From Singulisphaera sp. GP187 (lineage in GTDB: Bacteria > Planctomycetota > Phycisphaerae > Phycisphaerales > SM1A02): 32,402 nucleotides of DNA. This document shows, piece after piece, positions 6,556 through 14,073 of the stretch (positions are counted from its first letter, which is position 1; every line of letters begins with the position of its first letter). The stretch spans positions 1 through 32,402 of the forward strand of contig CAMBOV010000021.1 in assembly GCA_945869475.1 (NCBI GenBank). Reading direction: 5' to 3'. The notes beneath the pieces are model-generated. The model worked only from the letters and a program-made list of their open reading frames with translations. It ran no database searches and was not told the origin of the DNA. A program made the position numbers and the translations under genes.

Positions 6556-9125
6556 CCCAAGTTACTCAGCGGTTCTTCGCCGACACCAAGGACGGTTGAT
6601 CCACCAGGCATCTTGTCGAGCACGCGTGAGAACGTGGCGCGCATGTTGCCGCGACCATCAGTCAACGCCTCCCATTCAAGGCGCATCACGAGTACTTCTT
6701 CTCCGCCCTTCGAGAACATCAAATCGGACGTTCCATTGTTGTCGAAGTCCGCGGCGATGTTGACGTTCCATCCTTCGAGGCTGCAAGGCCACGGAAGCTT
6801 GTAGCGCACGGTGCCATTGGGACGCATGAACCAGAACTCCTTCTCGTTCTCGGCAGACTCCCAGAGCAGATCGTTGGTGCCGTCACCATCAAACTCTTGC
6901 GCCGCGAGCAGTCGCTGATCCTTTCCATTGTCAGCCAACGGCAGAACGATCGCTCCGACTTCGGTGCCTGGCTCAGGATCAATGCGCACGAGTGTTCCTG
7001 CTTCCACGTCGCGGGCGATCAAGTCGGGATTGCCGTCGCCCGTCACGTCAGTTGTGAAGAATGTCCACTCGCCTGGCGTCATTGTCCAGTCGATGCGGTC
7101 TGTGATCGCCCCAGAGTTGACCACCCAGAAGACCGCGTTCACACCGTCGGCGCGCAAGAAAGCAGGGGCGTCAAAGCCAGTGCCAGACCAGTCACCGATG
7201 CCGATGAATCGGTCGCCGACAGCGGTCGTGCCAACAGTCACGGTTTCGGTGATTCGGTTTCCGAGGCGAAGCCACGCCTTCACCTTGCGAGTTGCAGGAT
7301 CGCGAAAGAGAACGTCGCCCGATCCATCGCCATTGACATCGCCGACTCCGAGCACTTCCCACGAAGGGTCGTACGAGCCGAGAAACTCGAAGGCGGTCAG
7401 TCCAGAATCGTGAAGTCCATCGGTCATGATGATGCCGATGCGCGCCGCGGCGCGATCAATCGTGAGCACAGATGCCCGCACCAATCCCCATGGACGAGTG
7501 GTGGGAGTCGCTGGAATCGCGGGCATATTGCCCAGTCCGCCAGAACCCAATCCGGTCGAAGGTGTGACGCCACCAGGGGGAGTGGTCGTTGTGTTCGTTG
7601 TCGGGGCAAATCCATCAGCTCCTGGTGCGTGAGCGGTGGGCGGAGTTCCAAGTGGAAGCACGTTTGGAAGCGGGTCGCTGCTGTAATCCCACGCGAACAC
7701 ACGCGTTGAAATCAATCCAGCAGGATTACGACTGCCCAACACTGCGCGCATTCCATTTGAGCTCACAGCAGTTTGCTCGCCGACCGATTGCGAGGTGATC
7801 ACCGAGGTCGACCAGAGATCGGATGGTTGAAGTGTCCATACTCCTGCAGTGCGCACGAAATCGAAACCAGCTCCGGCGTTCACGAGCGTCGTTTCATACC
7901 CAGGCGCGCCGACGATCACTCGTGCGCCCTCGTTCACGCCATCGTTCGCGAGCGCGAGCGAGAATCCAAAGACATTGCCACCGTTTGATTCCCGCGCGAA
8001 GAGTTCTTCGCCATCTGCGACCCACTTCCCGGCGGCGAATCGAAACATGTACACCGATCCGTTGTTGAGGCTCGTGATTCCCTTTGCATCGCGATCGACC
8101 CCAGGAGCGCCGATGGCGATTGTGTCGCCGAGTACCGCGACTGCGCTGCCGAAGCCATCATCACGCTCGCCATTGAGCGCCGAGAGAATCGCTTCGGGAG
8201 TCGTCGACCACGTGCCGAGCTTGCCTCCACGGCGATAGACGTAGGCCGATCCGCAATTCAATCGATCTTCGATGTCTGCGACTTGTGATCCAACCACCAA
8301 GACGTTTTCGTCAAGTGAGAGTTTCGTGCCGAAGTTGTCCTGACCAATCACGTCGGCGGGAATCAAGAATTGCTTCTGCGGGAAGGTGTTGCCCGACCCT
8401 TCGTAGATGTAGACGCCACCCTGATTCGCAGCGCCGCGGAAGGGCGATCCCACAGCGATGCGTGTGTCGCCCTCGGCGACGACATCGACCGCAACCGATC
8501 CGCCGAAGAATCCAATCATTTCTGGATCGCTCGGACTGAGAATTCGGTTGGCGACGCGCGCGTCACCGTTGATATTGCCCCACAGGTTGTCGGTCGCATT
8601 CAACTGAAAGACGTACGCCTTTCCAGCGAGCGCGACCGCGCCCGTCGACACCACGGGTGCGCCAACAACAATCGTGTTGCCGCTCACGGCGACTGACCAA
8701 CCGAAGAGCGAGAGTCCTGCTGGAGTTGGTGTGCCTGCAATGATGGTTGGTGGACAATCAAGTTTCTGAGCGTGCGTCCATCCCTCGGGAGCTTGGTATC
8801 GATAGATGTGCACCGCTCCAACGGCTGCAGCATCTGCAACGGTTGTGTCGGACGCGCCGATGACGAGCAGTGTTCCCGCTTCGTTCATCGCCGCGGCACT
8901 GCCATATCCATCTCCGATGACGGCGGGCAAAGCGCGAAGGATGTCCGCGGCGACTTGCCATCCAGCAGGTTCGACAGCCGCAGCGGCGCTTGTGTCTCGA
9001 GCGCCAGTCACGCGACCAAATGCGTCGATGACGCGTTGAGCGTGTGCAGCCGGCGCGACCACGCCGACCAACAAGAGTGAGCGCAAGACAACGGTCGCCG
9101 GAAGAGTGAGATTCATCATGGTCAT
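6549..9125 (-). CDS. Large secreted FG-GAP beta-propeller / VCBS repeat protein
   Basis: The protein has 858 residues from ATG at 9125 (alternatives at 9119 and 9116). A signal peptide (about 1-29, ending AAHAQ) is followed by seven FG-GAP blades (e.g. DGYGSAAAMNEAGTLLVIGASD, FGWSVAVSGNTIVVGAP, FGTKLSLDENVLVVGSQ), as in an integrin-alpha-like propeller. A Thr/Pro/Gly-rich linker (about 510-560) follows. At least five C-terminal VCBS-type repeats carry Ca-binding loops such as DVNGDGSGD, DVTGDGNPD, EFDGDGTND and DFDNNGTSD. It is probably exported and calcium-stabilised; its ligand is not predictable. The longer open frame to 9419 lacks a signal peptide and overlaps the upstream gene, so I reject that start. 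It lies between a small ATPase-domain gene (28 nt upstream) and the WecA-like gene, suggesting a surface role linked to the polysaccharide. Confidence 0.82.
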   Translation of the reverse strand: MTMMNLTLPATVVLRSLLLVGVVAPAAHAQRVIDAFGRVTGARDTSAAAAVEPAGWQVAADILRALPAVIGDGYGSAAAMNEAGTLLVIGASDTTVADAAAVGAVHIYRYQAPEGWTHAQKLDCPPTIIAGTPTPAGLSLFGWSVAVSGNTIVVGAPVVSTGAVALAGKAYVFQLNATDNLWGNINGDARVANRILSPSDPEMIGFFGGSVAVDVVAEGDTRIAVGSPFRGAANQGGVYIYEGSGNTFPQKQFLIPADVIGQDNFGTKLSLDENVLVVGSQVADIEDRLNCGSAYVYRRGGKLGTWSTTPEAILSALNGERDDGFGSAVAVLGDTIAIGAPGVDRDAKGITSLNNGSVYMFRFAAGKWVADGEELFARESNGGNVFGFSLALANDGVNEGARVIVGAPGYETTLVNAGAGFDFVRTAGVWTLQPSDLWSTSVITSQSVGEQTAVSSNGMRAVLGSRNPAGLISTRVFAWDYSSDPLPNVLPLGTPPTAHAPGADGFAPTTNTTTTPPGGVTPSTGLGSGGLGNMPAIPATPTTRPWGLVRASVLTIDRAAARIGIIMTDGLHDSGLTAFEFLGSYDPSWEVLGVGDVNGDGSGDVLFRDPATRKVKAWLRLGNRITETVTVGTTAVGDRFIGIGDWSGTGFDAPAFLRADGVNAVFWVVNSGAITDRIDWTMTPGEWTFFTTDVTGDGNPDLIARDVEAGTLVRIDPEPGTEVGAIVLPLADNGKDQRLLAAQEFDGDGTNDLLWESAENEKEFWFMRPNGTVRYKLPWPCSLEGWNVNIAADFDNNGTSDLMFSKGGEEVLVMRLEWEALTDGRGNMRATFSRVLDKMPGGSTVLGVGEEPLSNLGR

Positions 9126-9153
9126 TTGTTTACGTCTCTTTCGATGTGCAAGT

Positions 9154-9792
9154 TCAAGCCGCGTCTTCGTTGTTGTAGGCAAGACGGAATGCTGGGATGG
9201 TCGCCGAGAGAAGAGTTCCTGGGCCGAATGGCACAGTGCCGATCTCAAGCCTACCACCCAAGGATTCTGCAGTCGCCGCTGAAAGTCCGATCGCCGCATC
9301 GGCGCTTGGAACATGTCGGTGCTTGGTGCCATCCAAGACATGCAGTCGAAGTAGCGCCCCGTCGAGTCGCACACAGAGTGCGATCTCGTGCGCGTCGCCT
9401 GAATCTTCGCCGTCAGCACTCACTCGGGCGTACGAGTCGATCGCGCGCCGCAGCATTCCATAGAGGATCGTGCCGACGGGTCCAGCGACCAAACCCGCCG
9501 AATTCGGGTCAATTTCGACGCGAATGCGTATTCCCGCGCTATCGACGCGCGGCAACATCGATCGCACAAGATTCAAGACTTCCGCGCCGATCGTCGGCAC
9601 TCCTGTGGGAGCCGCTCGATCGAAGCGCAGCGGTGATCCGCGATCGTTCGCTGAAAGGTGGTGCGCATCAAGATCAGCGCAACCGCCATCATCCATCACG
9701 TCCTCGCGTGGACCAAGCCGCAACTGTGACGCCCAATCCGTTGTGCGAATCGTTTCAGGTTTCGAATCCGGACGAATATCGAATGAACTCAT
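9154..9792 (-). CDS. Stand-alone histidine-kinase-like ATPase domain protein, degenerate
   Basis: The protein has 212 residues from ATG at 9792, with GGAGGC 7 nt upstream. Residues 66-205 resemble a GHKL/HATPase_c domain: a helix at 70-80, GTILYGMLRRAIDSYARV (107-124) at the N-box position, HVLDG (151-155) at the G1 position, and GLSAATAESLGGRLEIG (169-185) with GPGTLLSATIPA at the end, as in sensor kinases. There is no phosphoacceptor His domain and no membrane segment. The N-box Asn that binds Mg-ATP is not evident (Arg/Ala there), and G1 lacks the usual DxGxG, so nucleotide binding is doubtful. The first 60 residues are polar and unrecognised. It is the first gene of the minus-strand polysaccharide group and could be a partner-switch regulator or inactive scaffold. 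Confidence 0.65.
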   Translation of the reverse strand: MSSFDIRPDSKPETIRTTDWASQLRLGPREDVMDDGGCADLDAHHLSANDRGSPLRFDRAAPTGVPTIGAEVLNLVRSMLPRVDSAGIRIRVEIDPNSAGLVAGPVGTILYGMLRRAIDSYARVSADGEDSGDAHEIALCVRLDGALLRLHVLDGTKHRHVPSADAAIGLSAATAESLGGRLEIGTVPFGPGTLLSATIPAFRLAYNNEDAA

Positions 9793-9999
9793 GCGGTGCC
9801 TCCTACGGACACAGTCCGATATGGCGGCGAGAATGCAAGTCGAGCGCGCGTTTTCTCGCGGACGGCTCCCCCCGCGCCCCTGCGGGTGAAAAACCTTCCC
9901 AAATCGGGCGGTTTTTTCACCTGCAGCCGCAGGCTGTACCCCTGCGAAAGAAGGATCGGTTTTCGTTTCCAGCCTCCGCACACCCTTACCGTGGAGGTC
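9793..9999. other. Divergent intergenic region
   Basis: This 207-bp region separates the ATPase-domain gene (minus) from the DUF559 gene (plus). It contains a short hairpin CGGAC-ACA-GTCCG (9806-9818) just upstream of the ATPase-domain ribosome-binding site and the palindromic repeat element at 9880-9926. GTGGAGGTC immediately precedes the ATG at 10000. I see no clear promoter hexamers and no small gene. Confidence 0.6.
9880..9926. repeat. Imperfect palindromic repeat element, copy 1
   Basis: CTGCGGGTGAAAAACC (9880-9895) can pair with GGTTTTTTCACCTGCAG (9910-9926) with one wobble pair and one bulge, around a 14-nt loop. The segment 9893-9926 matches 10984-11017 at 32 of 34 positions, in the same orientation. 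The U-run lies inside the stem and not after it, so it does not look like a simple terminator; a REP-like element is more likely. Confidence 0.75.
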
Positions 10000-10980
10000 A
10001 TGCCAACGCCTCATCTCTCGCCCCAAGTATCGATCGACCTGATCAAGCTTGCGTCGGCGCAGGCTGGAGTCGTGACACGGGAGCAACTCCGTCGGCACGG
10101 GACATCTGATCGCGTGACGCAACGCAAGGTTCGATTGGGACTTTGGTCCAATCGCCTCGGCTGCGTTCAGATTGTCCAAGCACGTCCAAGTGCGGATTGG
10201 GCTGATGCAAGCGCCCTGTGCCTTCGATTCGGAAAGCGGGCGATCATTACATCGCGGTTGGCAATCCGCCTCGCGGGATATGACGTTGCGCGGATCGAGA
10301 ACGAGCCACTCACGATATTGATCCCTTGTAGATCCGGTCGCCGACGCATCATTCCACCACGCGGCGGGAGGGCGATATTCGCGATTCAGAGATGGAAGCA
10401 AGAAGAGAGCCCGCCAGGAAAAGTGACTCATCGTTCTGGAGTGTCGTTTCGGTCGCCAGTGGACGCGCTTCTCGACGCGCTCGCCACAGAACCGCGGCGA
10501 TCCGCGAGCGAATTGCTCGACTGGGCATTGCAGATGCGATTGGTGAGTGGAAAGGACCTCGGCAACGCCGTCGACCTCCGTTCGCGGCGGCAGCGCGTGG
10601 GTATTCCCGTTCTCCGCCATTTCGCCACGCGGTGCGGGAGCAACGCACGCTCGGAGGCTGAACGCCGTTTGCATCGACTCCTGCGTCGTGAACGCATCGC
10701 GGGGTGGACCGCAAATCTTGCGGTGAGAAGTCGATCCGGTAAGCGCGCGGAACTCGATGTCGCCTGGCCCGACGAGCGCGTCTGCATCGAAGTGGACGGT
10801 CGTGCGTTTCACACTGATGCGGTGGCATTCGAACGAGATCGCTCGCGCAGGAATTGGATCTCGCTCGAGGGTTGGCTGATGTTGCAATTCACTTGGACGC
10901 AGATCACGACCGAACCCGAAGAAGCCGTGCGCGTCATCCGGAGGGCGCTCAAGTCACGCGAAGTACGGGTGTCCAGGTGA
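10000..10980 (+). CDS. AbiEi-like wHTH plus DUF559/PD-(D/E)xK-fold protein
   Basis: The protein has 326 residues from ATG at 10000, preceded by GTGGAGG. Residues 10-60 (IKLASAQAGVVTREQLRRHGTSDRVTQRKVRLGLWSNR) match the winged-helix N terminus found in AbiEi-type antitoxin-domain proteins. Residues 217-320 match the DUF559/Vsr-like endonuclease fold: Glu219 (SEAERR), Asp253 (ELDVAW), Glu264-Val-Asp266 (CIEVDGRAFH), then a helix and LMLQFTW. Known relatives are orphan genes of uncertain function, common in actinobacteria; a DNA-acting role is inferred. No partner AbiEii toxin lies next to it. The gene is bracketed by direct copies of a palindromic repeat, so it may have been gained as a unit. 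The longer open frame upstream (from 9796) runs through the repeat and has no support. Confidence 0.8.
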   Translation: MPTPHLSPQVSIDLIKLASAQAGVVTREQLRRHGTSDRVTQRKVRLGLWSNRLGCVQIVQARPSADWADASALCLRFGKRAIITSRLAIRLAGYDVARIENEPLTILIPCRSGRRRIIPPRGGRAIFAIQRWKQEESPPGKVTHRSGVSFRSPVDALLDALATEPRRSASELLDWALQMRLVSGKDLGNAVDLRSRRQRVGIPVLRHFATRCGSNARSEAERRLHRLLRRERIAGWTANLAVRSRSGKRAELDVAWPDERVCIEVDGRAFHTDAVAFERDRSRRNWISLEGWLMLQFTWTQITTEPEEAVRVIRRALKSREVRVSR

Positions 10981-11017
10981 GATACCTGCCCAAATCGGTC
11001 GGTTTTTTCACCTGCAG
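10974..11017. repeat. Imperfect palindromic repeat element, copy 2
   Basis: The left arm CAGGTGAGATACC (10974-10986) includes the stop codon of the DUF559 gene (TGA 10978-10980). The right arm GGTTTTTTCACCTG lies at 11001-11014. The core 10984-11017 differs from copy 1 at two of 34 positions. The copies stand as direct repeats on either side of the gene. Confidence 0.75.
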
Positions 11018-11061
11018 GCGGTCAGGCGCGCAGGCGGTCAGGCGCGCAGGCGGTCAGGCGG
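11014..11061. repeat. Three 16-bp tandem repeats at the MoxR gene end
   Basis: The unit GCAGGCGGTCAGGCGC is at 11014-11029 and 11030-11045, with a third copy at 11046-11061 differing only in the last base. It starts inside the right arm of palindromic copy 2 and covers the stop codon of the MoxR gene (TGA complement at 11054-11056). Confidence 0.95.
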
Positions 11062-12088
11062 GAACGCGGGCGTCCGCGGTCAGCGTTTCAATCGCATTTT
11101 TCACGATTGAATCAGGGTTGACCCCTTCGGCTTCACCTTCAAAGTTGATCAGCATCCGGTGGCGCAGTCCCGGCAGCGCGCATTTCTGGATGTCTTCGAC
11201 GTTGACGTGTCCCCGTCCAGCGAGCAGTGCATAGACCTTCGCCCCCAGCGCGAGGGTCTGCGCCGCGCGTGGGCTCGCGCCAAAGCGCAGATATCGATTC
11301 GTCATCGGCGTCGCGAACTGTCCCTGCGGATGGGTCGAAAGCACGAGGCGCACGGCATAATCCTGCACGTGCGGGGCGATCTTCACATGCCTCACGAGCT
11401 TCTGATGTGAGAGGATCGCAGCCGCGTCGAGCACCCGTTCGATCGCTGGCGTCTCGCCCGCAGTCGTGCGATTCAAGATTTCAGAGAGTTCTTCACGCGT
11501 CGAGTAACCCACTTCGAGCTTGAAAAAGAATCGGTCGAGTTGTGCTTCGGGCAGTGGATACGTTCCTTCTTGCTCGATTGGATTCTGCGTCGCCATCACC
11601 AAGAATGGCTTGTCGAGAATGTGCGTGGTTCCGCCGACGGTCACACTGCGTTCCTGCATCGCCTCCAAGAGCGAGGATTGCGTCTTTGGAGTCGCGCGGT
11701 TGATTTCATCGGCGAGCAAGATCTGCGTGAACACAGGTCCCTTGCGAAACTGAAAATCCCGTCCACCATCGCGTTCAACAACGATGGTCGTGCCAGTGAC
11801 ATCGGCGGGCATCAAGTCAGGTGTGAACTGAATGCGATTGAAGTCGAGTGACAACGCTTGCGAGAGCGAGCGCACGAGCAGAGTCTTGCCGAGCCCCGGC
11901 ACCCCCTCAAGGAGCGCATGCCCGTTCGCAAAGAGCGCGACGAGCACGCCATCAACCACGTCGTGGTGGCCGACGACTGCCTTCTGTATCTCTTTTCGCA
12001 CCCGAGCAAAGTCCTGCTGAAATCTCGCCGCGTGCTGTTCAATTGTTGCTGTTGTTGTCTCGCCCATTGGGTTTGATAGTAACGGCAT
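11054..12088 (-). CDS. MoxR-family AAA ATPase
   Basis: The protein has 344 residues. It has Walker A GVPGLGKT (62-69), Walker B ILLADEIN (123-130), sensor-1 region ATQNPIEQEGTYPLPEAQLDRF and a C-terminal lid domain with YLRFGASPRAAQTL, all typical of MoxR ATPases, which act as chaperones for maturation of secreted or membrane complexes. The usual partners (DUF58 and VWA-domain genes, transglutaminase) are not on either side here, so its client is unknown. It is convergent with the DUF559 gene. ATG 12088 and ATG 12067 are both possible starts; neither has a strong ribosome-binding site, and the choice affects only seven residues before the first helix. Confidence 0.9.
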   Translation of the reverse strand: MPLLSNPMGETTTATIEQHAARFQQDFARVRKEIQKAVVGHHDVVDGVLVALFANGHALLEGVPGLGKTLLVRSLSQALSLDFNRIQFTPDLMPADVTGTTIVVERDGGRDFQFRKGPVFTQILLADEINRATPKTQSSLLEAMQERSVTVGGTTHILDKPFLVMATQNPIEQEGTYPLPEAQLDRFFFKLEVGYSTREELSEILNRTTAGETPAIERVLDAAAILSHQKLVRHVKIAPHVQDYAVRLVLSTHPQGQFATPMTNRYLRFGASPRAAQTLALGAKVYALLAGRGHVNVEDIQKCALPGLRHRMLINFEGEAEGVNPDSIVKNAIETLTADARVPA

Positions 12089-12147
12089 CTGCGCAGCAGA
12101 CCCGCCTCAGCCGCTCGCGACGCGCGCGCGTTACACTCGCGACGCTG

Positions 12148-12270
12148 GCAGTCGTTCACCAGTGCGATACGAGTTGGAGGAATGCGGTGCAATTCCGCAG
12201 TGATCGCGTCACCGTAAGCGCTGAGTTGGGTTCATCCCTCTCAGCGCAAGCCGGGTCGACCAACTCGAAT
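12148..12270 (+). ncRNA. Cobalamin (B12) riboswitch
   Basis: The conserved core is present: GGAATGCGGTGCAATTCCGC (12179-12198), then CGCGTCACCGTAA (12205-12217). This matches the GGAA..GGTGcAAnTCC..CGC.ACtGTAA consensus. Pairings found by eye are an outer 8-bp stem CGAGTTGG/CCAACTCG (12170-12177 with 12260-12267), GCGG/CCGC (12184-12187 with 12195-12198) and an 8-bp stem GCGCTGAG/CTCAGCGC (12218-12225 with 12240-12247). A B12-box-like AGCCGGGTCGACC lies at 12249-12261. The 5' boundary is approximate. No T-run terminator follows. A pyrimidine tract (12291-12305) could pair with the AAGGAAA ribosome-binding site at about 12339, so translational control is more likely. It precedes the secreted protein gene at 12351. 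Confidence 0.87.
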
Positions 12271-12350
12271 CGCCTTCGTGTCTCTTGTTGCCGTTCCCTC
12301 CCTTTGGATCCCTGCGCGAAACAGGTGCTCCGCATTTCAAGGAAACTTCC

Positions 12351-12902
12351 ATGTCCATTTCGCGATTCATCGTGAGCGCTTCTGCGCTCGTTGTCTCTGT
12401 CACGACACACGCAGCGATCATCGGCAACCACTCGGTTGGCTCAGGTGCAAATTCTGCGGTGATTCAGATCGATCAAGAGGATGGCGACGGCTATCTCTTC
12501 ACAGTCGCATGGGATGGCGCTGCGTACGACAGTTTGGATGCGCTGTTCGCCATCGACATCGCGATGGACTCTGTCTCGATGACCTTCGAGACTTTTTCGT
12601 TCGGCACGATGCTGACGGGCATCACGATCGACGGCGACACCGACTTCGGCACCGGCGATCTCTGGCCAATCGAGAACTACTGGCACTTCTGGTTGCGCGA
12701 CACGGGCGCGTGGGATCAAGCGCAATTCGGCGCGAGCGATCGGCTGCTCTTCAACGGAGCATCCGATGCATGGACCTTTGGATCGCCAACACCGCCGCAG
12801 AGCGTTCCCGCTCCAGGCGCAGTCGTGCTCAGCCTTTTTTCACTTGCAGCTTTTCGAGCACGCTGTCGATCAGTCCATACTTCAACATCTCAGCTGAAGT
12901 GA
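12351..12902 (+). CDS. Secreted PEP-CTERM-like surface protein under a cobalamin riboswitch
   Basis: The protein has 183 residues from ATG at 12351, with AAGGAAA about 6 nt upstream. A signal peptide (1-21, ending THA) is followed by a compact acidic domain (about 22-148). The C-terminal VPAPG motif, a hydrophobic stretch [12 protein letters not shown] and an Arg cluster FRARCR form a PEP-CTERM/exosortase-type sorting signal, here with a 9-residue tail beyond it. The segment [21 protein letters not shown] to AWTFG loosely recalls the DUF4430/transcobalamin C-terminal pattern. That likeness is by eye only. Riboswitch control means expression is expected when B12 is scarce, so a surface cobalamin-capture role is a reasonable inference. 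The last 74 bp overlap the clpP gene on the other strand. No exosortase or B12 transporter is visible in the window. Confidence 0.78.
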   Translation: MSISRFIVSASALVVSVTTHAAIIGNHSVGSGANSAVIQIDQEDGDGYLFTVAWDGAAYDSLDALFAIDIAMDSVSMTFETFSFGTMLTGITIDGDTDFGTGDLWPIENYWHFWLRDTGAWDQAQFGASDRLLFNGASDAWTFGSPTPPQSVPAPGAVVLSLFSLAAFRARCRSVHTSTSQLK

Positions 12903-13431
12903 GCCACATGTTTCGCTCACAATCTTCAGCGATGCGCTCTTTGGTTTGGCCAGTCTGCACTGCATAGATGTTGTAGAGCTGGTCGCGAAGACGCAAGATG
13001 TGCCGCGCCTCGATTTCGAGGTCGGTTGCTTGTCCTTCGAGCACACCACCGAGCAGTGGTTGGTGCATCAGGTTTTCTGAATTCGCAAGGGCGAATCGTC
13101 GTCCCTTTGTGCCGCAGCAGGCGATCACGCTGCCCATACTCGCGGCTTGTCCGATGATGTAGGTCGCAACAGGGCACGGAAGAAATCGAATCGTGTCAAC
13201 AATGCCGAGTCCCGCAGTCACGCTGCCACCTGGGCTATTGACGTAGATCGAGATCTCACTCTTGGCATCCTCGTTGGCGAGAAACAACAACTGCGCCACG
13301 ATGAGGTTTGCCATCCCATCGGAGACCTGTCCTCCAAGAAAGATGATTCGGTCATTGAGGAGGCGCGAGTAGATGTCGTACGCGCGTTCGCCACGGCCTG
13401 TTTTTTCAATCACGATTGGGATGATGCTCAT
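12829..13431 (-). CDS. clpP: ClpP-family serine peptidase, paralogue 1 (Asp-to-Asn triad)
   Basis: The protein has 200 residues, normal ClpP length, starting with the classic [33 protein letters not shown]. The nucleophile Ser98 (GQAASMGS) and His123 (LMHQP) are present. At the Asp position of the family motif D-T-E-R-D it has D-C-E-R-N (Asn174), so the third triad residue is Asn, a change known from Listeria ClpP1. ClpP forms two stacked heptamers and degrades proteins delivered by ClpX/ClpA/ClpC; no Clp ATPase gene is in the window. It is the third and last gene of a three-clpP minus-strand operon (3-nt gap from paralogue 2). Its 3' end overlaps the PEP-CTERM-like gene convergently by 74 bp. 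Confidence 0.93.
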   Translation of the reverse strand: MSIIPIVIEKTGRGERAYDIYSRLLNDRIIFLGGQVSDGMANLIVAQLLFLANEDAKSEISIYVNSPGGSVTAGLGIVDTIRFLPCPVATYIIGQAASMGSVIACCGTKGRRFALANSENLMHQPLLGGVLEGQATDLEIEARHILRLRDQLYNIYAVQTGQTKERIAEDCERNMWLTSAEMLKYGLIDSVLEKLQVKKG

Positions 13432-13434
13432 AAG

Positions 13435-14067
13435 TCAATCCTTGGAAAGGGTGGGAGTTGGAAATCGATCAATGATTCGGTCGATGAGCCCGTACGAGAG
13501 CATCTCGGGTGCGTTGAGCCAGAGGTCGCGATCACAATCGAGACCAATTTGTTCTGCGCTCTTGCCAGTCGCGTCGGCGTAGAGAAGATTGCACTGCTCT
13601 TCAAGGCGCAGCATGCGACGCGCCTCGATTTCGAGATCGGTCGCTTGCCCTTCGATCTCGTCAAAGTAGCGACCCTGGTGCATGAGGTTCCATGCATGTG
13701 GCATTGCGAATCGTTTGCCCTTCGCGCCGCAACACGCAATCACGCTCATCATGCTCGGTGCCGAGCCGACGATATACGTCGCAACCTCGCACGGAATGAT
13801 GCGCATTGTGTCGATGATCGCGAGACCGTCGCTCACACTGCCACCTTGTCCATTGATGTACATGCTCACTGGAGCGTCAGGCTTGTCATTGGCCAGAAAG
13901 AGCAGCTGCGCAACGATCGCGTTTGCCATCTCTGACTCGACCTCACCTGAACAGAGCACGATGCGGTCGGCAAGCAACCGTGAGACGATGTCAAACTCGC
14001 GCTCGGAATAGCCCGACGAATCAATGACGTGGGGCACCAACAGAGGTTCGTCTTCCATCACAACCAT
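13435..14067 (-). CDS. clpP: ClpP-family serine peptidase, paralogue 2
   Basis: The protein has 210 residues from ATG at 14067. The triad is complete: Ser105 (GSAPSMMS), His130 (LMHQG) and Asp181 (DCDRDLW). It differs from typical ClpP at the residue after the nucleophile motif (SMM, where most have SMG) and in the substrate-binding loop (INGQGGSV, most have INSPGGSV). This suggests altered specificity or a mainly structural role in a mixed ring. The N terminus (VPHVIDSSGYSEREFDIVSRLLADRIVLCSGEV) aligns with the handle region of ClpP. It lies 6 nt after the stop of paralogue 3 and 3 nt before paralogue 1, so all three are almost certainly one transcript, which favours hetero-oligomers. Confidence 0.92.
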   Translation of the reverse strand: MVVMEDEPLLVPHVIDSSGYSEREFDIVSRLLADRIVLCSGEVESEMANAIVAQLLFLANDKPDAPVSMYINGQGGSVSDGLAIIDTMRIIPCEVATYIVGSAPSMMSVIACCGAKGKRFAMPHAWNLMHQGRYFDEIEGQATDLEIEARRMLRLEEQCNLLYADATGKSAEQIGLDCDRDLWLNAPEMLSYGLIDRIIDRFPTPTLSKD

Positions 14068-14073
14068 GCACGT

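Noticed and set aside
9419-10887. Long minus-strand frames extending the FG-GAP gene to 9419 and the ATPase-domain gene to 10887
   Set aside because: The extensions lie antisense or out of frame over neighbouring genes. Signal peptide (9125) and GGAGGC ribosome-binding site (9792) fix the real starts.
12833-12850. TTTTTTCACTTGCAG resembling the right arm of the palindromic repeat
   Set aside because: It matches 14 of 15 bases of the arm but codes for the ClpP C terminus and has no matching loop core (CCCAAATCGG), so it is probably chance.
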